A stretch of 60,000 nt of DNA from Polytrichum commune (GCA_950295325.1 OX485803.1:41309554-41369553); one strand, 5' to 3'; positions 26,923 to 39,075 are shown, counted from the stretch's first letter. Notes: generated by a model from the sequence alone, not told the origin. Numbers and translations: made by a program.

Positions 26923-26951
26923 CAGAGAGAGAGAGAGAGAGGGAGAGAGAG
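26923..26951. repeat. (GA)n microsatellite
   Basis: GA dinucleotides with one interruption (GGG) over about 29 bp. Confidence 0.9.
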
Positions 26952-29408
26952 TCCAATTAAGTAATTAGAGTTGATGATAAGGTAGTTCAGAGTGATCATT
27001 ACTCAGAAAGACAAGAAGTTTAGAAGGATCAACGAGATATGATGAAAATCGGAGAATCATGATGGTGTTGAGTCGACAAGTAGTCTAATCAACAAAGAGC
27101 GTGCTTTAATATGATTAGGAATGAGAATGATATGGTTGGATGTTGAGAGGAATTAGGCTAGCCGTCGAAATCAATTACGTTAAAATCTAACGGCTATAGC
27201 CTATGAATTTATATAATTATGTAAGAATGTTGCAAGAATCAAAGCAAGGCTTTGTGTGTTGTGTAACAATGAAGAACACGAGATAAGTGAATTTCGATTA
27301 TGATTAAGAAGGAGATAAAGTGAAGGAACAAATTCTTTGAGCAACGCAATTTGAATTATGATTAATGGCATTGAATGATTATTTGATTAAGGAATAAGAG
27401 ACTAACCCCAATAAGATGAAAATCCATTGGACGACTATTGCCAAGATCCGAAAAAACTATTGCCAAAGCTTTTGAGCTTCACGACGTAATTAGAAAGCTT
27501 GAACTAGAGTGATAGGAGTTTTCAGATAGGACAGACCCACACACGACTCAAAGCACCAATGAACCATAAGAGTGGAAATTGAGCCTGAGAAAGAGGAAAT
27601 AAAGGAGTAAAAGACCTAGATTGTTATTAAAACTTTAATCCAATGTGACATTAATCCTTATAGACACTAGCTCAGTCGTCCTTGAGACCTAGTCCCTGGG
27701 TTATTTTATTTGAGTTAGTTTGAGCCCTAGTAAAAACTTTAACTATAGGATGCGTGGATAAAGACATGTTTGTAAGCAGGCAAGATACCCACAATGTGGC
27801 CCGTAACCACGCACGTGAAGCGTACATGAAGCATGCAAATGATGTTACGAGTGTGAGAATGTGGTTGGCACAAAACAAGCATGAGCTCTTCTACTACCAT
27901 GATGGGGTTGAGCTATCCCGGAGGAGTTGCAAGGAGGCAACATTCCCTTCAGTATTGGCATCCAAATAGAGTGGCAACGGGAGGCCATGTTGAAATATGG
28001 ACATGAGAGTGGTATTTTTATTGATGCCATTTTTGGAACAAATGCAAAAAAAGTCAAAACAATCCTCCGTAACCTGAAAATATATTAGTAACGACCATGT
28101 GACTGCTCTCTCAAGTGTTTCATTGTTTTGTGTTCACAATAATTATAACCCTCTCTATGGAAATTCTTTAATAACATTTGTAACCACTTGCTAACCCCAA
28201 ACACAACCCCGAATTTGTAACTAGTTGCTTATCCCAAACATGACCATGTATGTCTACCTAGTGTGACATTCCAGGTATGTTGCAACACGTGTAACCATTA
28301 TGTTGCATATATTTTATACATGATTACCACATTGTGCTCTTTTGTGTATGCAAGGTTTGCCAAATATGTTGCAATTGGTTACAATTCCCTTTGATCATGC
28401 TCATGGTATTCAATGATTGGTACAACGGAATTCATGTCAAGAACATCATAACCTCCAATTGCAAACATGACAATCTAGAGCCCTTGATGCGGGTTCTCTT
28501 TGACGACATTTGAACAATTTATGCAAATTGACGTCCCAATGTTTTCATTGTGGATGACGTAAAAGTTGAGATCAACAATCTTAGGTGAGTGGTTACGCAT
28601 ATCTTGCAGTATGTGTTGTTGTAACTGCAACATATATCTAGCATGGGAGGGAGCTTCATAACCTAGGTTTAATGATAAGTTTCATTATTTTTTTCTCATT
28701 TGATGAGCGTGGGGGGAGCATTGTAACATGTGATGCATCTTAAATCATTTTTCCCTTGTAACTGGCATGGGAGGTAGTTTCATAATTTGCTCTCCATCCT
28801 ACTATCTTCTCCATATACCCTGCATGGGAGGTAATTTGTAACCTAAACTCCATCATAATGTATTTTTCCTATAGCTACGTTGCTAATGTACTCTTCTAGT
28901 ATCATTGCATAAAGAGGTATGGCCAGACACAAATATTTCCTTGTGCTTTTGGCACATTAAGTGAGTATGGTTGAAGTAGGTGTGCATCAAAAATATTGTT
29001 GTCATCTGTGGTCAAGTATTGAAGGAAATTGGTTGAATCATGTACAATATTGGTTACCTTTTGGGAAATATAAATGGATTTTTGGGCGCTTTCGCAACTG
29101 CATCCACTTATCAAAGACATTCCGGTTGCAAATAAATTTGGAGATATTTTGAAAATGAGTGGGGGAAGATGACAATGTCATGGGTTGTTGGTAACCACAA
29201 TCAATGTTATGCAGGGCAGGACATTAACGCAACAATTGTAACTCAGCATGGCAACTTAAAAACAACTTTGAGGCAATTAAAAGACGGTACTATGGAAGAA
29301 GAGTAGATTGGACTATCCACCTGGTCCTTGGCATGTACTTTAGCATTATGGGTGCATGGCACTATGCAAACTACATGGTCTTGTAACCTAAACAAAATTA
29401 AAAAATTA

Positions 29409-29410
<2 letters not shown>

Positions 29411-29459
<49 letters not shown>

Positions 29460-29461
29460 CC
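29411..29461. repeat. (CAA)n microsatellite
   Basis: About 17 CAA units. It would encode polyglutamine in the 29328-29546 frame, but nothing else there looks coding. Confidence 0.95.
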
Positions 29462-31751
29462 ACCAAATTTAAATAATAATTATTTAAAAATAAAAAATAA
29501 AATCCCAACAACAACAACAACAATTTGTAATAAGCTCATTTTTTAATGGATTCTTGCATTCTCTTGCCTTGTCGGCAAGGTGGCTTTGTTGTTGTAAAAT
29601 CCAAAACAAAGGTTCATAAAAGATGTAACCCGACAACCCCAAGAAGGAGTGAGCCTCCTACAACTGTCCCCATGCCATGAAGGGCAACATCTTAAACATC
29701 AAATGAAGGTTTTTAGAATGATGCACCCGAACCTTGCGGAGGGCAAGATAACTAGGTATCGGCGCTCCCTGATGGGCACCGCCGTTGATGGGTTATAGAA
29801 CATGCTTGGGACTGTTGAGCTTGGTTATAACATGCCAAGGGATGTAACCCCAAACCCTACACCAACCAACGTGTGTGCTCATGAACCCAAGAAAAAAATG
29901 AAGAAATGGAGGAGACTATTTGCCATCTATATGTTTCCATCATTAAGGAATCCAGGGTTATGATGTTCTCCTCCATCCCCTATGATGATCTAGGATTGCT
30001 ACGTTCAAGTTAGGACATGCCTAGTCTTTATGGGCAATGAAGACAACATGGGAATGAGCTTGAAACTTGAAAGGAATTTCCTCAACAGTAGGTGATTATC
30101 ACCTACTTACAACATATATTACAATATTGTATGGTTAATGCTTATATATATATATACACCCACACAAAATTCATGGTTACAATATACATTTTGAGTTGTA
30201 TCTTATGGTTGCAAAGTGGTTACATGTACACAGAAGAGAATCTTGTATACTTATGGATACATCTTCAAAATGGCAAGCATGGTTACATGTTGAAAATGGC
30301 AAATATGGTTACATGATGTGCTCCTTCACAATAGTCAAAGAGTTACACGCTCCTATAAGGTAAGGTCATGGATACTAAGTCATAGTCAATTAAGCTCCTT
30401 ACTTCCAAATACATGGCTACACCTTACTTAGAAACCAAGCGTATGTAACTATAACTAGCTATATATGAATATGTAAGTAGTAACATTGTGTCCATACTTA
30501 CAAACCTACACCATTTATGGTATAACTTGTATACAATTGTGGAACATAGGCCTACACCTAATAATAATATTGAACATACTCATGCCAAGAGATTAGTAAG
30601 CACACCTGAATGTCAAGTGCCAAGAGATGTCACTTATGGTGACGTTGTTAATTATTAGTGACACTAGATACCATAATGGGTGTAGTCTTAGACATGTTAC
30701 ACAATATGTATGGTTGGATACATGGTTACAACGCAAGAATAGGTAATTGGTTTTAGTGTATACAAACTCACTTAATTATTCATGGGTAAAACATATACAT
30801 ATTTTTTGCAATCATGGACATGACTACAAACTTATAGTTAATTTTTTAAAGTTACAAATTTACTATAAACACACAACTACATATTTATGGTTACACCTAG
30901 CTTGAAACTTTTGGTAACATGTTTACAAAGTTATTGTAACATATTAATACATACACCTTACTATAAACATATTGTTTTGCATTATGTTTATACTTATAAT
31001 TACAGAGTCGTTGACGACGCACATGGTTACATATTCAAAGAGTTTACATATAAGGTTACATATTCTGGAAATACATACAATGCAATCCCTCGCCCTCTAC
31101 TTTGTAACCAAGAATTAAAGGACCCGCATGGCATGCTCTCCAAAGTGATCCACAAGCCTGAGTTTGTTGGGGAACTTTTTGCCGCAATATATGTACAACA
31201 CACCCAAGCGGCTCTTCTCTAGATCGATTGCACATTGGACTCAGACATTTGTCACCTCCTAAAGAAGTTGTTTGTAAACAAGTGGCATGACCCATTGCTC
31301 TCCAAACATGTTATTGCCCATGTTCACACAATACCGCACCAAACCTTTTTTAGTGAGGGCAGTGAGTGACTTCTTTGAATTGTCAATTATAGGCATGGTC
31401 AATTTAGCATTTTCCCATTGGTTGTCGGTTTTTGACATATAACCATGTGAACCACAAGAAAGGAGTACAAAGAAGTACACTCTAACCTTCCTAATATCAT
31501 GCATGTGGCAACCAAAGTGCACGTGATAGGAAGGAGGCATGTAGTGTTAACATGGATGCATGATAATAGAATTAGTGTAGCATGTGACATTATGGAATAA
31601 CACAAAGTCAACATTACAATCATGATAATAAATAACAATTATGACAATGTGATGCGTGCGAGAGTGTGGTTTGAATTATTTGGCATATTACTTTAATGTC
31701 AATACCCATGATATATGGGAGGGAAATGTGACAACAAGGAAGGAGATTTGA

Positions 31752-32164
31752 ACTGAGGACACAGGGAGGTCACTTCATTGTCAAGTTGACACCACGTGTG
31801 GACAAAGTTTGCTACCCCTATATTACATGCCATATATAATTTTAAAATTTATGATACTTTTTCTACATATACATAACCATTGATAGTATCTTTTGTTTTT
31901 TTTAGTCATCTTAATTTTTTTAGTAATTTTTTTAGTTCAATTCTGTGTCATTCTAGTTAGAAACGGTATGTTTTATGAAAGAAACAAATCATCAAATTTA
32001 CTTACCACTTTTAACTATGTCATAGGTATTGTGTATATCTACTCATGAAAAAAATTTGATAAAATTTTGACCCATTTTGGTGGTGCAAATTACCAAAAGA
32101 AGATTTTTTTTGGTCACATGTGGTGTTCAACTTGACAATGGAGTGACCTCCCCGTGACTGAGGA
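31752..32164. mobile_element. hAT-like MITE, 397 bp, with 8-bp target duplication
   Basis: The element is 31760-32156. Left end CACAGGGAGGTCACTTCATT and right end (complement) CACGGGGAGGTCACTCCATT stay paired for about 37 bp with few mismatches. The flanks are ACTGAGGA at 31752-31759 and 32157-32164. The interior is AT-rich with no coding capacity. End sequence and duplication length fit hAT. It is a different family from the element at 24284. Confidence 0.85.
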
Positions 32165-34586
32165 CGTTTGTTCCCTAGGGTTTCAGGGTATAAGAGAGTG
32201 AGTGACATCAAGAAGATGACAACACGAAGGTTAGGTGTATCACTTGCTATAGTTTTGATTTTTGATAGAACAGAACTCAGGAAAACACTTACGGAATACT
32301 TAAAAGGTGATCTACATATTGTCTAGGTGTCTCAAATAAGTTTTATTAAGACAACATAAATTCATTTTAAGTAACTTTAGGATTTTGGCGTGACTTTTCA
32401 TACACTCTTTCCATAATTAGAGATTGAAAGTCTCTCAATTGCAATACATGCATTTGTGACAATTACTCAATCTTACTATATTTACCCATGCAATAGTGTA
32501 CTATTGAGTTCATTTTAATTGGACCTTGTGGAATGTGTAGTCATAGGCACAACCATTGTCCATAGTCTAGCATAAAGTATCCCATTTATGTCTCTTCATC
32601 AAAGCCAAGAGCACTTCGGTGTGGACAACAACTTTGAGTTTATTAGCCTTTTTAGTGTGACTTGAATTGATAGTGCAATCACCCACACGTAGTTTCCATT
32701 CTTCCTTAATGAATTCTTCAATTATTATATCGTCATACAATGGTCTTTTACTTTATCTTGACTTGAGTAGCTATCATATCCATGAATTGCGACCATAAGC
32801 CAAACCACTGATAAAGATTGATAGAACATGGCCTAGTGTATTTTAATTGGAGAAGTCAACACATATGTTTATCTCTTGGTCCATTGCACATTTAAATATA
32901 TATTCTTTTAAGGATATCTTAGAACTATTGACTAATGTATTTAGTTATCATGTCTTGATTAATTCAAGATTACCACTCTAGCTTATCGGATTGAAAATTC
33001 ACTTAGACATCATATCGGTAACTAATACCTACTAGAGTTCTAGCCACAAAGTTGTCACATTTCCTCATCCTCTTTCTCAACTATTCTAAGCCAAAGGACT
33101 TGCCATGTGGCCCTTTCAATTTGTGCCAAAAGTTAGAAGGATGAAACAATAGGGTATCCTTGGTCTTAAATTCCATGTCCTCTTCGACTCTTAGATTCCA
33201 TGTCCTTTTCGACTCTTAAATTCCATGTCATCTTCAACTCTTAGATTCACTGCTTGAGTCTATTATCATAGAATTGTACCTCATCCATGTTTGAAAGATG
33301 ATTGATACATAGTTCATGAGACAATGGCTTTGTTTGAGATCCACAACCCTTACTGAGACTCTTCAATCAATGCGCTAATAGAAAACTTCTCCATGATTAC
33401 AAAGACGATGGCCTACACCACCAAGTAGTTGATACAAAACTTCCAAGCCTTAAACAATAATTTTGATGAATTACATCTCTATATATCTTTCAAGGATACA
33501 TAAAACAATTTTATTCTATTTTAATTTGAGAAGCAAGTGAATCTTCTCCCTCATCTCCCTCAATCAAAGATGATTTTTTTTAAATGAAGTTAATGCAGTT
33601 CAAAACTTTTGTCTTACTAAGTACAAATGTTCCTCTTCCTCAACTTCACAAACACTAACACCAACACTCTAGTTTTACTCTTTCAAGAACCATTTTTTCA
33701 CTTTATCTACCTCAAACCATAGTTAATGTAGTCAAACATTTCACTGGTGTATCATAACCTCAATTGTGTTTGTGGCCTAGCTTCAACTTATCAAGAATAA
33801 TAACGCTAAAGTCAAGGGATCTCTCCCTTTCTTATCTCAACTTATACATAGAAGATGTATGCTTTGATCCCTCTCTCAAGAAATAACTAAAAAATAAATC
33901 ATCTCAAAACATAGTCCCAACAACTCAAATTTCACTACTAATGCAAGTTCAACAAAACCATAGCTTGAGTCCTAATTTTAGAAAAAAACTCCAATCACAA
34001 AGTATCACTCAGGACCAAGGAATCCCACTTTGGTAATATCTCAAATTAGACTTCGAGTAATATAACTCACTGACAATGGACATGAAAGTTAACAATCCAT
34101 AACAAACACCCTAGATAGCTTTCAATTATCCCAATCATCAAACAACGGTTTTGTTAGTTTAGAACCACATATACATATTACTCAAGACCAGAAGTCTAAT
34201 TGTTCTAAAACAAACTCTATATTCATTAATTAGAGACTTTTAGATGATTTTGAGACTATTTAAGGACGCACATTTCAAATAAGAACTAGTAATTACGAAC
34301 TAAAACTCGGAAATGTATAGGGTTGGAAACAATAATAAGACATAAAAGCATGGAATTGAACGAAAATGTGAAGCATACATGAAAATATTGGCGTATGAAA
34401 TGAGAAATGGTCATGAATGGAAGGCAAGATACGGATGATGAATGGAAATTGAATTAATTCAATTGGAATGAAATACAAGGATAATGGAAAAACCATCAAT
34501 GTCTTGGAGAACACGAAATAAAATCTAAAGTCATAGATAATATCTATTAGCCTTGAACCTATTTTTAGTTTAGGGAGTCCGTCCCA
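32165..34586. other. Intergenic AT-rich region, no gene recognised
   Basis: Short open frames only, without recognisable domains. The one clear structure is the small tandem repeat at 33164-33250. Confidence 0.6.
33164..33250. repeat. ~25 bp minisatellite, about 3.5 units
   Basis: The unit is close to CTTAAATTCCATGTCCTCTT followed by CGACT; successive units alternate AAATT/AGATT and carry single substitutions. Confidence 0.85.
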
Positions 34587-35485
34587 CTATTTTTTTGTCG
34601 CGGCCATCTCTTTATTTTTGGCAGCCTCCATGGCCCTAAAAATCTCCGGCCCGCGGCTATAACCATTACTGTTGACGGACCCGGAATATGTGCCGTTCTT
34701 CCATATAATATTATCCGGACGCGCTCCCGAATTGTACGAAGTGGTATGGTGAGTGGAATACGATTGCGTTTGGGAGACAGATTGTCTCGTGGTTCGCCGG
34801 ACGGCCAAACAACGATCGGAATCGGAGGACGTGGCCTTGGGTGCCAGCCTATCCAAGGACGACGTCGAGGAGGGATGGGCACCCATCGAGCGAGTAGCCA
34901 CCTGCGAAAGAAAGCAAATTTAGTGGGATTAAATCAAAGGCTTCAACGGAGTGGGGGAAACGACGGCGGTTTGGGATGTATGTTCGTAAACATCGCGGCC
35001 ACAAGGGAATGTAAACATGGGAGACAAGTAAACCAACGGCGGGAAATGTGGTAGGGGAGTAAAAGAAATTGCACCTTGGCTTTCGGGCCGTTGACGGGGG
35101 GATCAATGCAAGGGGGACGAGCGACGTGGGAGGAGTTGGCAGGGGGAGGAGCGGAGGCGGAGGGGAGGGCTTCCTGCGGGGGGGGCTTCCATGCGGAGAC
35201 GCCGGCTCGGACCGCGACGAGGGACACCGTCCTCCCTTGACATCGTAGCCAAACGAACGAGAGTTCGTTTCTCTTTGGAGAGGGGAGAGGGCGAGGGTGC
35301 GCGCGTGCGCAAGTGGAGTTTGGGGGGAGGACTATTGACGACGCCGTCTTCGATCCCGACGTCACGGGAGTAATCCACGGCCGACGCCGCGTCCACCGCC
35401 GAGAATTGGTAGAGGGATGGCATTCGGAAGTTCGACGCGTCGCGCGAGGGGGAGGGAGGGGCCGAGCGGGGAATGAAAGGGCCAT
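34587..35485 (-). CDS. Hypothetical two-exon protein, unrecognised
   Basis: Proposed exons: 35075-35485 (ATG at 35485, MALSFPARPLPPP) and 34587-34901 (acceptor TTTCGCAG before VATRSMGAHPSS), joined in phase 0 at an AAG|GTGCAA donor. Exon 2 is serine-rich and ends SRGPEIFRAMEAAKNKE, which looks like a genuine conserved tail, but I do not recognise the family. Exon 1 is GC-rich with several long overlapping frames. The frame containing MPSLYQFSAVDAASAVDYS looks at least as protein-like but does not splice simply to exon 2. Exon 2 is more credible than exon 1. The FCP1-like stop at 35629 lies about 140 bp upstream of this start. Confidence 0.35.
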
Positions 35486-35521
35486 CAAGGAGGGGGGCGT
35501 CGCAAGGCGGGGCAAACTGTG

Positions 35522-35553
<32 letters not shown>
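35522..35553. repeat. (AAC)n microsatellite
   Basis: About ten AAC units between the FCP1-like stop and the upstream end of the 34.6-35.5 kb hypothetical gene. On the minus strand it reads as poly-GTT/TGT and creates a spurious poly-cysteine frame. Confidence 0.95.
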
Positions 35554-35628
35554 ACACGACCAAAAGGCATCCAAAAAAGGAATTAGAAATGTGATCCACA
35601 TGGAAACAAACAAATACACGGTGGCAAT

Positions 35629-36396
35629 TCAAATCAATTTATTGATTTTTGCAAGCCGCACGATGCTCTTATATACATTGTCGCGGGGACTAAGCGCGGC
35701 GTTGCCGATGGGGTTGGACCTAACAAAATCGGGGATGCTCCCGGGGTGGAGCACTAGCATTCTAAGATAAGGTGCTAGCTTATCGACCAAAAAGGTATCT
35801 TTCCTATCGCCGGCCCAAGTGTCGGGGAAGACGACGGTGCCCGGGGGATTGAGGACGCTCTTCGTTGGGCTGTCGTCAACGAGGAGGGTGTTCTCCGGCG
35901 TAGGCCAGTGTCCGTGGGGGACCCCCTCGAGAATGGGGATGCCTTGCCACAACCTGGACCGGAGGACCTTGAGGAACTGTTGTCCCCCTCCTCGACCGCC
36001 GAACTTGGGCACGGGAAACCCCTTCTCGTCGACTAGATCGTCGCACGCATCTTGGCCGAGGACGAGGCATGGTCTCGGGAGGCCACGAAAGAGGAAGTCG
36101 ACGATGGCCTCCGTGTTCTCCATGATCATGGAGCTCCAGACGACCACGTGAAAGAGGTCGAGCACCTCTCGAAGGAAGTCCCGCACGCCTGGACGGGCGC
36201 GGACGGCCTTGCGGTTTATCAGAGTGTCGAGCTGGCCGTCGTAGTCCATCTCGTCGGGTTGGCGGAAGGAACGGGTGGGGACCTTGGGGATGTGTTGGGT
36301 GTGACACAACACCTCGTTAAGGTCAAGAACCAGGAAGGGCTTGTGACGGGTCTGAGGCCCACTCGCCGACGGGTTGCGATTTAACTTCGTGGGGTC
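35629..36396 (-). CDS. FCP1-like (NIF-type) HAD phosphatase domain exon
   Basis: A 255-codon exon opened by an acceptor (ATCACAG before 36396) and closed by TGA at 35629-35631. There is no ATG before the catalytic motif, so upstream exons are required. The start KPFLVLDLNEVLCHTQ is HAD motif I; LDTLINRKAVRARPGVRDFL and VVWSSMIMENTEAIV match the FCP1 homology region (WTSM/WSS motif II), and ENTLLVDDSPTKSVLNPPG is the motif III/IV region (DDSP). In this superfamily such proteins remove phosphate from protein serines. The second motif-I aspartate is Asn here (DLN rather than DLD), as in some plant FCP1-like proteins, so activity is uncertain. Splice phase (0/0) allows it to be the 3' exon of the 46.6-37.0 kb locus. 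The exon itself is intact. Confidence 0.75.
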   Translation of the reverse strand, partial: DPTKLNRNPSASGPQTRHKPFLVLDLNEVLCHTQHIPKVPTRSFRQPDEMDYDGQLDTLINRKAVRARPGVRDFLREVLDLFHVVVWSSMIMENTEAIVDFLFRGLPRPCLVLGQDACDDLVDEKGFPVPKFGGRGGGQQFLKVLRSRLWQGIPILEGVPHGHWPTPENTLLVDDSPTKSVLNPPGTVVFPDTWAGDRKDTFLVDKLAPYLRMLVLHPGSIPDFVRSNPIGNAALSPRDNVYKSIVRLAKINKLI

Positions 36397-37014
36397 CTGT
36401 GATTAACAATTTAACTAGTTCAATGATATGGTCCAATAAATAAATTAAAATTGCATTAAGGGAATGACGAGGGAGCGAGGGTTTAGAGTGCAATGCGAAT
36501 GCGCTCAGAGGCACACTTCCGAACGCGCGTTCGTGAATGAGGGCTGTGGGTGGCAGCGCGCGGCGTCATTTACGAACGTTCGTTCGTTCGTGAGATTACA
36601 GGCATAATCTACGAACGCTCGTTCGTGAAGGAGGTGGACACTGGGTCGCACACATTTACGAACGAGCGTTCGTGATTGAGGAAGGGGCATGCAAGAGTTT
36701 ATAGAGACGCCAGACCATTCACAACACAGGGATTGAATAGACGATGCACAAAATTGGGAAAATCCGATGCAGAGATAAACTGCTCATATATTAAATCCGT
36801 TGAATATTTACAAATGTCTCACGTGATAATCTATCACAATTTCCGTGTCCTACAAAATTGTCCTACAAAACTGGCAGGCCTAGGGTGTCACGCAGAAAAG
36901 GCTCGTGCGGGCCTCCTGATGCCGCCGGACATGAAGCGCCAATAACAAACGAGGGGGTTAGTTGGTTACGAACGCGCGTTCGTAAAATGAGAGGTATTCT
37001 CAGAGATGAATTAC
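36397..37014 (-). other. Proposed intron holding five ACGAACG-NN-CGTTCGT palindromes
   Basis: Bounded by a GAG|GTAATT donor (exon low end 37015) and the TTAATCACAG acceptor before the FCP1-like exon, both phase 0. Palindromes lie at 36520-36533 (arms CGAACG), 36572-36591, 36611-36626, 36658-36673 and 36966-36985. The intron call rests only on splice consensus and phase. Confidence 0.45.
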
Positions 37015-38083
37015 CTCGTCATTGGGGGGAGGGGCAGCGGCGCTGGACCGAGCAGTTCCCTCCTCTTCGATTAACGAACGCGCGTTCGTAACCTCCATCG
37101 GAGCAGCTGCCTCTGCCTCCATGGCCTCTGGTGCATGGCCAGCCTGGGACGCCTGGGTCTGTTCGATGAGATCCGCTTCGTCTTTGTCCCCGCCCAGGTC
37201 GAGAGTCTCCATGCGGACATCCTCCATCCGCGCGGAAGGATGCTGACAATGCTCAGGGCTCTCCACATCCATGCACGCGATACATGCCGCATCATTGGGG
37301 CTCCCCTGCGTGTCCTCCACAATGAGCATGTCAGTGTGTTCCGCAGTGTCATCGCCCCTCCTAGCAACTACCCTGTCTGCAGTTGAGGGCAGTCCTACCC
37401 TTGATGGGGGAGGGGTGAGGACTGCCGCACCTGAAGATTCACGAACGCGCGTTCGTAAATCTTCGTCCTCTCTTATCGCCGCAGAGACCGCATCGTGCGA
37501 AGGCGCTGCCGTTGTTGCCAGTTCAGGTGGAAAAGGACTTCCAGCCGGTGTTGGATGCGCTCGGGGGTGGGATGGCCCTGCTTGGTACATTCCTGGCGAA
37601 GAGGACTGTGAGGGGTGTCCTACAGGGGGATAGGGGTAGGGTTGTTGCACCGGAGCAGACATGCTCTGCATGCTTCTCAGCATCTCGAAGATGGCGTCTG
37701 TCTTTGCGGCGGAATCCCTGAGCTCCTTCTCCAGCCTCGCCATTTGTCTGGCGCTCTCCTCCTGCGCTGCCGCCATTTCCTCCTTCATCTTCTGCTCCAG
37801 CTTGGAGTTGAGCTCGGCAACTGTGAGGGATTCCTCCTTCACCCGCTTGTTCCTGTCGTACTCCACCCCCAGCTCAGACATGATGTCCATGTCCCCCTCG
37901 TCCTCGTCGGACACATCGATAATTGCCCCCGGCGGCAGCTCCACGTAGGGCGTCTTTTTCATCCTCCTCCTCGTGTTCCTGAAGAGGTCCAAGGATGGAC
38001 GCGACCGTTGGTCGAGGAGGTCGAGTGTCTCCATCTTTGGCACCGAGGAGGTCCTGGGAGACCCCGACGTCGAGCATCCCCCA
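37015..38083 (-). pseudogene. Coiled-coil/proline-rich exon of the broken composite gene
   Basis: An open frame of about 350 codons up to the left edge of the retrotransposon. It starts near VPKMETLDLLDQRSRPSLDL, then has an acidic stretch (DVSDEDEGDMDIMSELG), a Lys/Glu/Gln-rich coiled coil (LEQKMKEEMAAAQEESARQM), a Pro/Ser-rich segment (QQPYPYPPVGHPSQSSSPG) and an acidic tail ending PPPNDE at a GTAATT donor. Two CpG-rich palindromes (37074-37089 and 37441-37456) lie inside the coding frame and are translated in different frames (TNARS and RTRVR). Removing the retrotransposon and one CCCCA copy leaves this frame out of register with the upstream exon, so an intron spanned the site or there is a frameshift. 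No enzyme domain was recognised. Confidence 0.55.
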
Positions 38084-39057
38084 TGTCGCAACCCTTGCTA
38101 GCCCCCCTTGACAATCTTGCCAATTTTCCATTCTAGCAAAGGTTACGAGCGCTAACCCTTCGCATACCACCATGCTAATGGTTAGCTCCTCTTACCCCGG
38201 ACCATATAATTCAAAGGAGGGGAACCAACCCTCCTACTTTGCTTTCGGGACTCACCCCTTAATCGGTAACCCATTTCTTCGATGTGGACTTCCATCCATG
38301 GAAGTCCCATCTTATGTTGATCATCGCATTGCCGGAGCAACACTACAACAACCCGAACCATACTAGGCAACTATGGCCTCACAATGGCCAAACCCCATGG
38401 AGGCCTTGCCGTTCGGCCTCGGGTGGGTGAGGCCACACCACCTCACCCATATAAGCCTCTAGGACTTCACGCGGGGCCCCTACCCCACCGTCAACCAACC
38501 TCTTGTCTCTCTACCAAGAGTTGGGGCCAAGTGGACATTTTCCTTTAGCTCCTGGGCCTAGAACCCCCCAGCAGCTTCAGACCATCATAACTTCCTTGTA
38601 TGATGTCTGATCATAACAACCAACCACTCCATCCTCATCTACGCTTCACGTAGATGCCGATGGGCTCCTCGCTTGCCCCATTCGGGCAAGTCTTGAGGAA
38701 GTTATGCCTGTTTGAACCTTGGCAGTCCCGGGAATCACTCCCAGGCACTGCTGTACCAGGGCGCTGTCCCGGGACAGCGCCCCACTCAAATGGCCATAAC
38801 TCCTAGCTCACACCTCCGATTGAGGTGTTCTTGAGCATTCTAGAATCACCACGCCATGAGCTACGCATAGCTCATGGCCTTACCCTTGTGCCTCCTAGTC
38901 TCCGTGGGTGGGAGGCGTTCCCAACGTCCGGGGCCCTCACCCACACTAGGATCACTTGGGCCCTCTCACCAACGGCGCCACAAGTCCCGGGTGTCACTCC
39001 GGGGTCCCCCTTGTGCCCATGGTGTTTCGGGCACTCCTCATGGAGAGGTGCGCGACA
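38084..39057 (-). repeat. 3' LTR of the 38-45 kb retrotransposon
   Basis: 974 bp, TG..CA ends. It contains a 24 bp perfect palindrome (38759-38782), other short hairpins (for example arms ATCTACG/CGTAGAT) and a TATATGGG-type motif on the minus strand. Open frames inside it are LTR sequence, not genes. Confidence 0.93.
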
Positions 39058-39075
39058 CTCACCCCCACCAAACGG
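39058..39075 (-). promoter_or_regulatory. Polypurine tract
   Basis: Minus-strand TTTGGTGGGGGTGAG directly before the 3' LTR; the expected position and composition for the plus-strand primer. Confidence 0.75.

Larger units (their letters stand above)
25135..31755. other. Gene-poor AT-rich region with GGTTACA-type words and microsatellites
   Basis: No gene could be supported. The words GGTTACA/GGTTACATG and GTAACC recur often at 25220-25570 and again at 28100-31100. A run of G lies near 25148-25160. Diverged copies of GCATGGGAGG followed by TTCATAA or TTTGTAACCTA occur near 28643, 28762 and 28822. A trace of a retropepsin-like motif (LILIDTSS) near 27650 is too short to call. Confidence 0.5.

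Noticed and set aside
27640-27700. Retropepsin-like trace (LILIDTSS)
   Set aside because: About ten residues with no supporting gag, RT or LTR around it; could be chance.
29328-29546. Polyglutamine protein
   Set aside because: Produced entirely by a (CAA)n microsatellite with no coding-like flanks.
35103-35570. Poly-cysteine protein
   Set aside because: The cysteine run is the antisense of an (AAC)n microsatellite. The later part of this frame may be coding but does not join exon 2 simply.
36323-37386. Plus-strand and alternative-frame ORFs across 36.3-37.4 kb
   Set aside because: They are shadows of the GC-rich coding exon and of the palindromes; no domain or codon pattern supports them.
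38084-39057. LTRs as a segmental gene duplication
   Set aside because: TG..CA ends, target duplication, primer site and polypurine tract show LTR structure.
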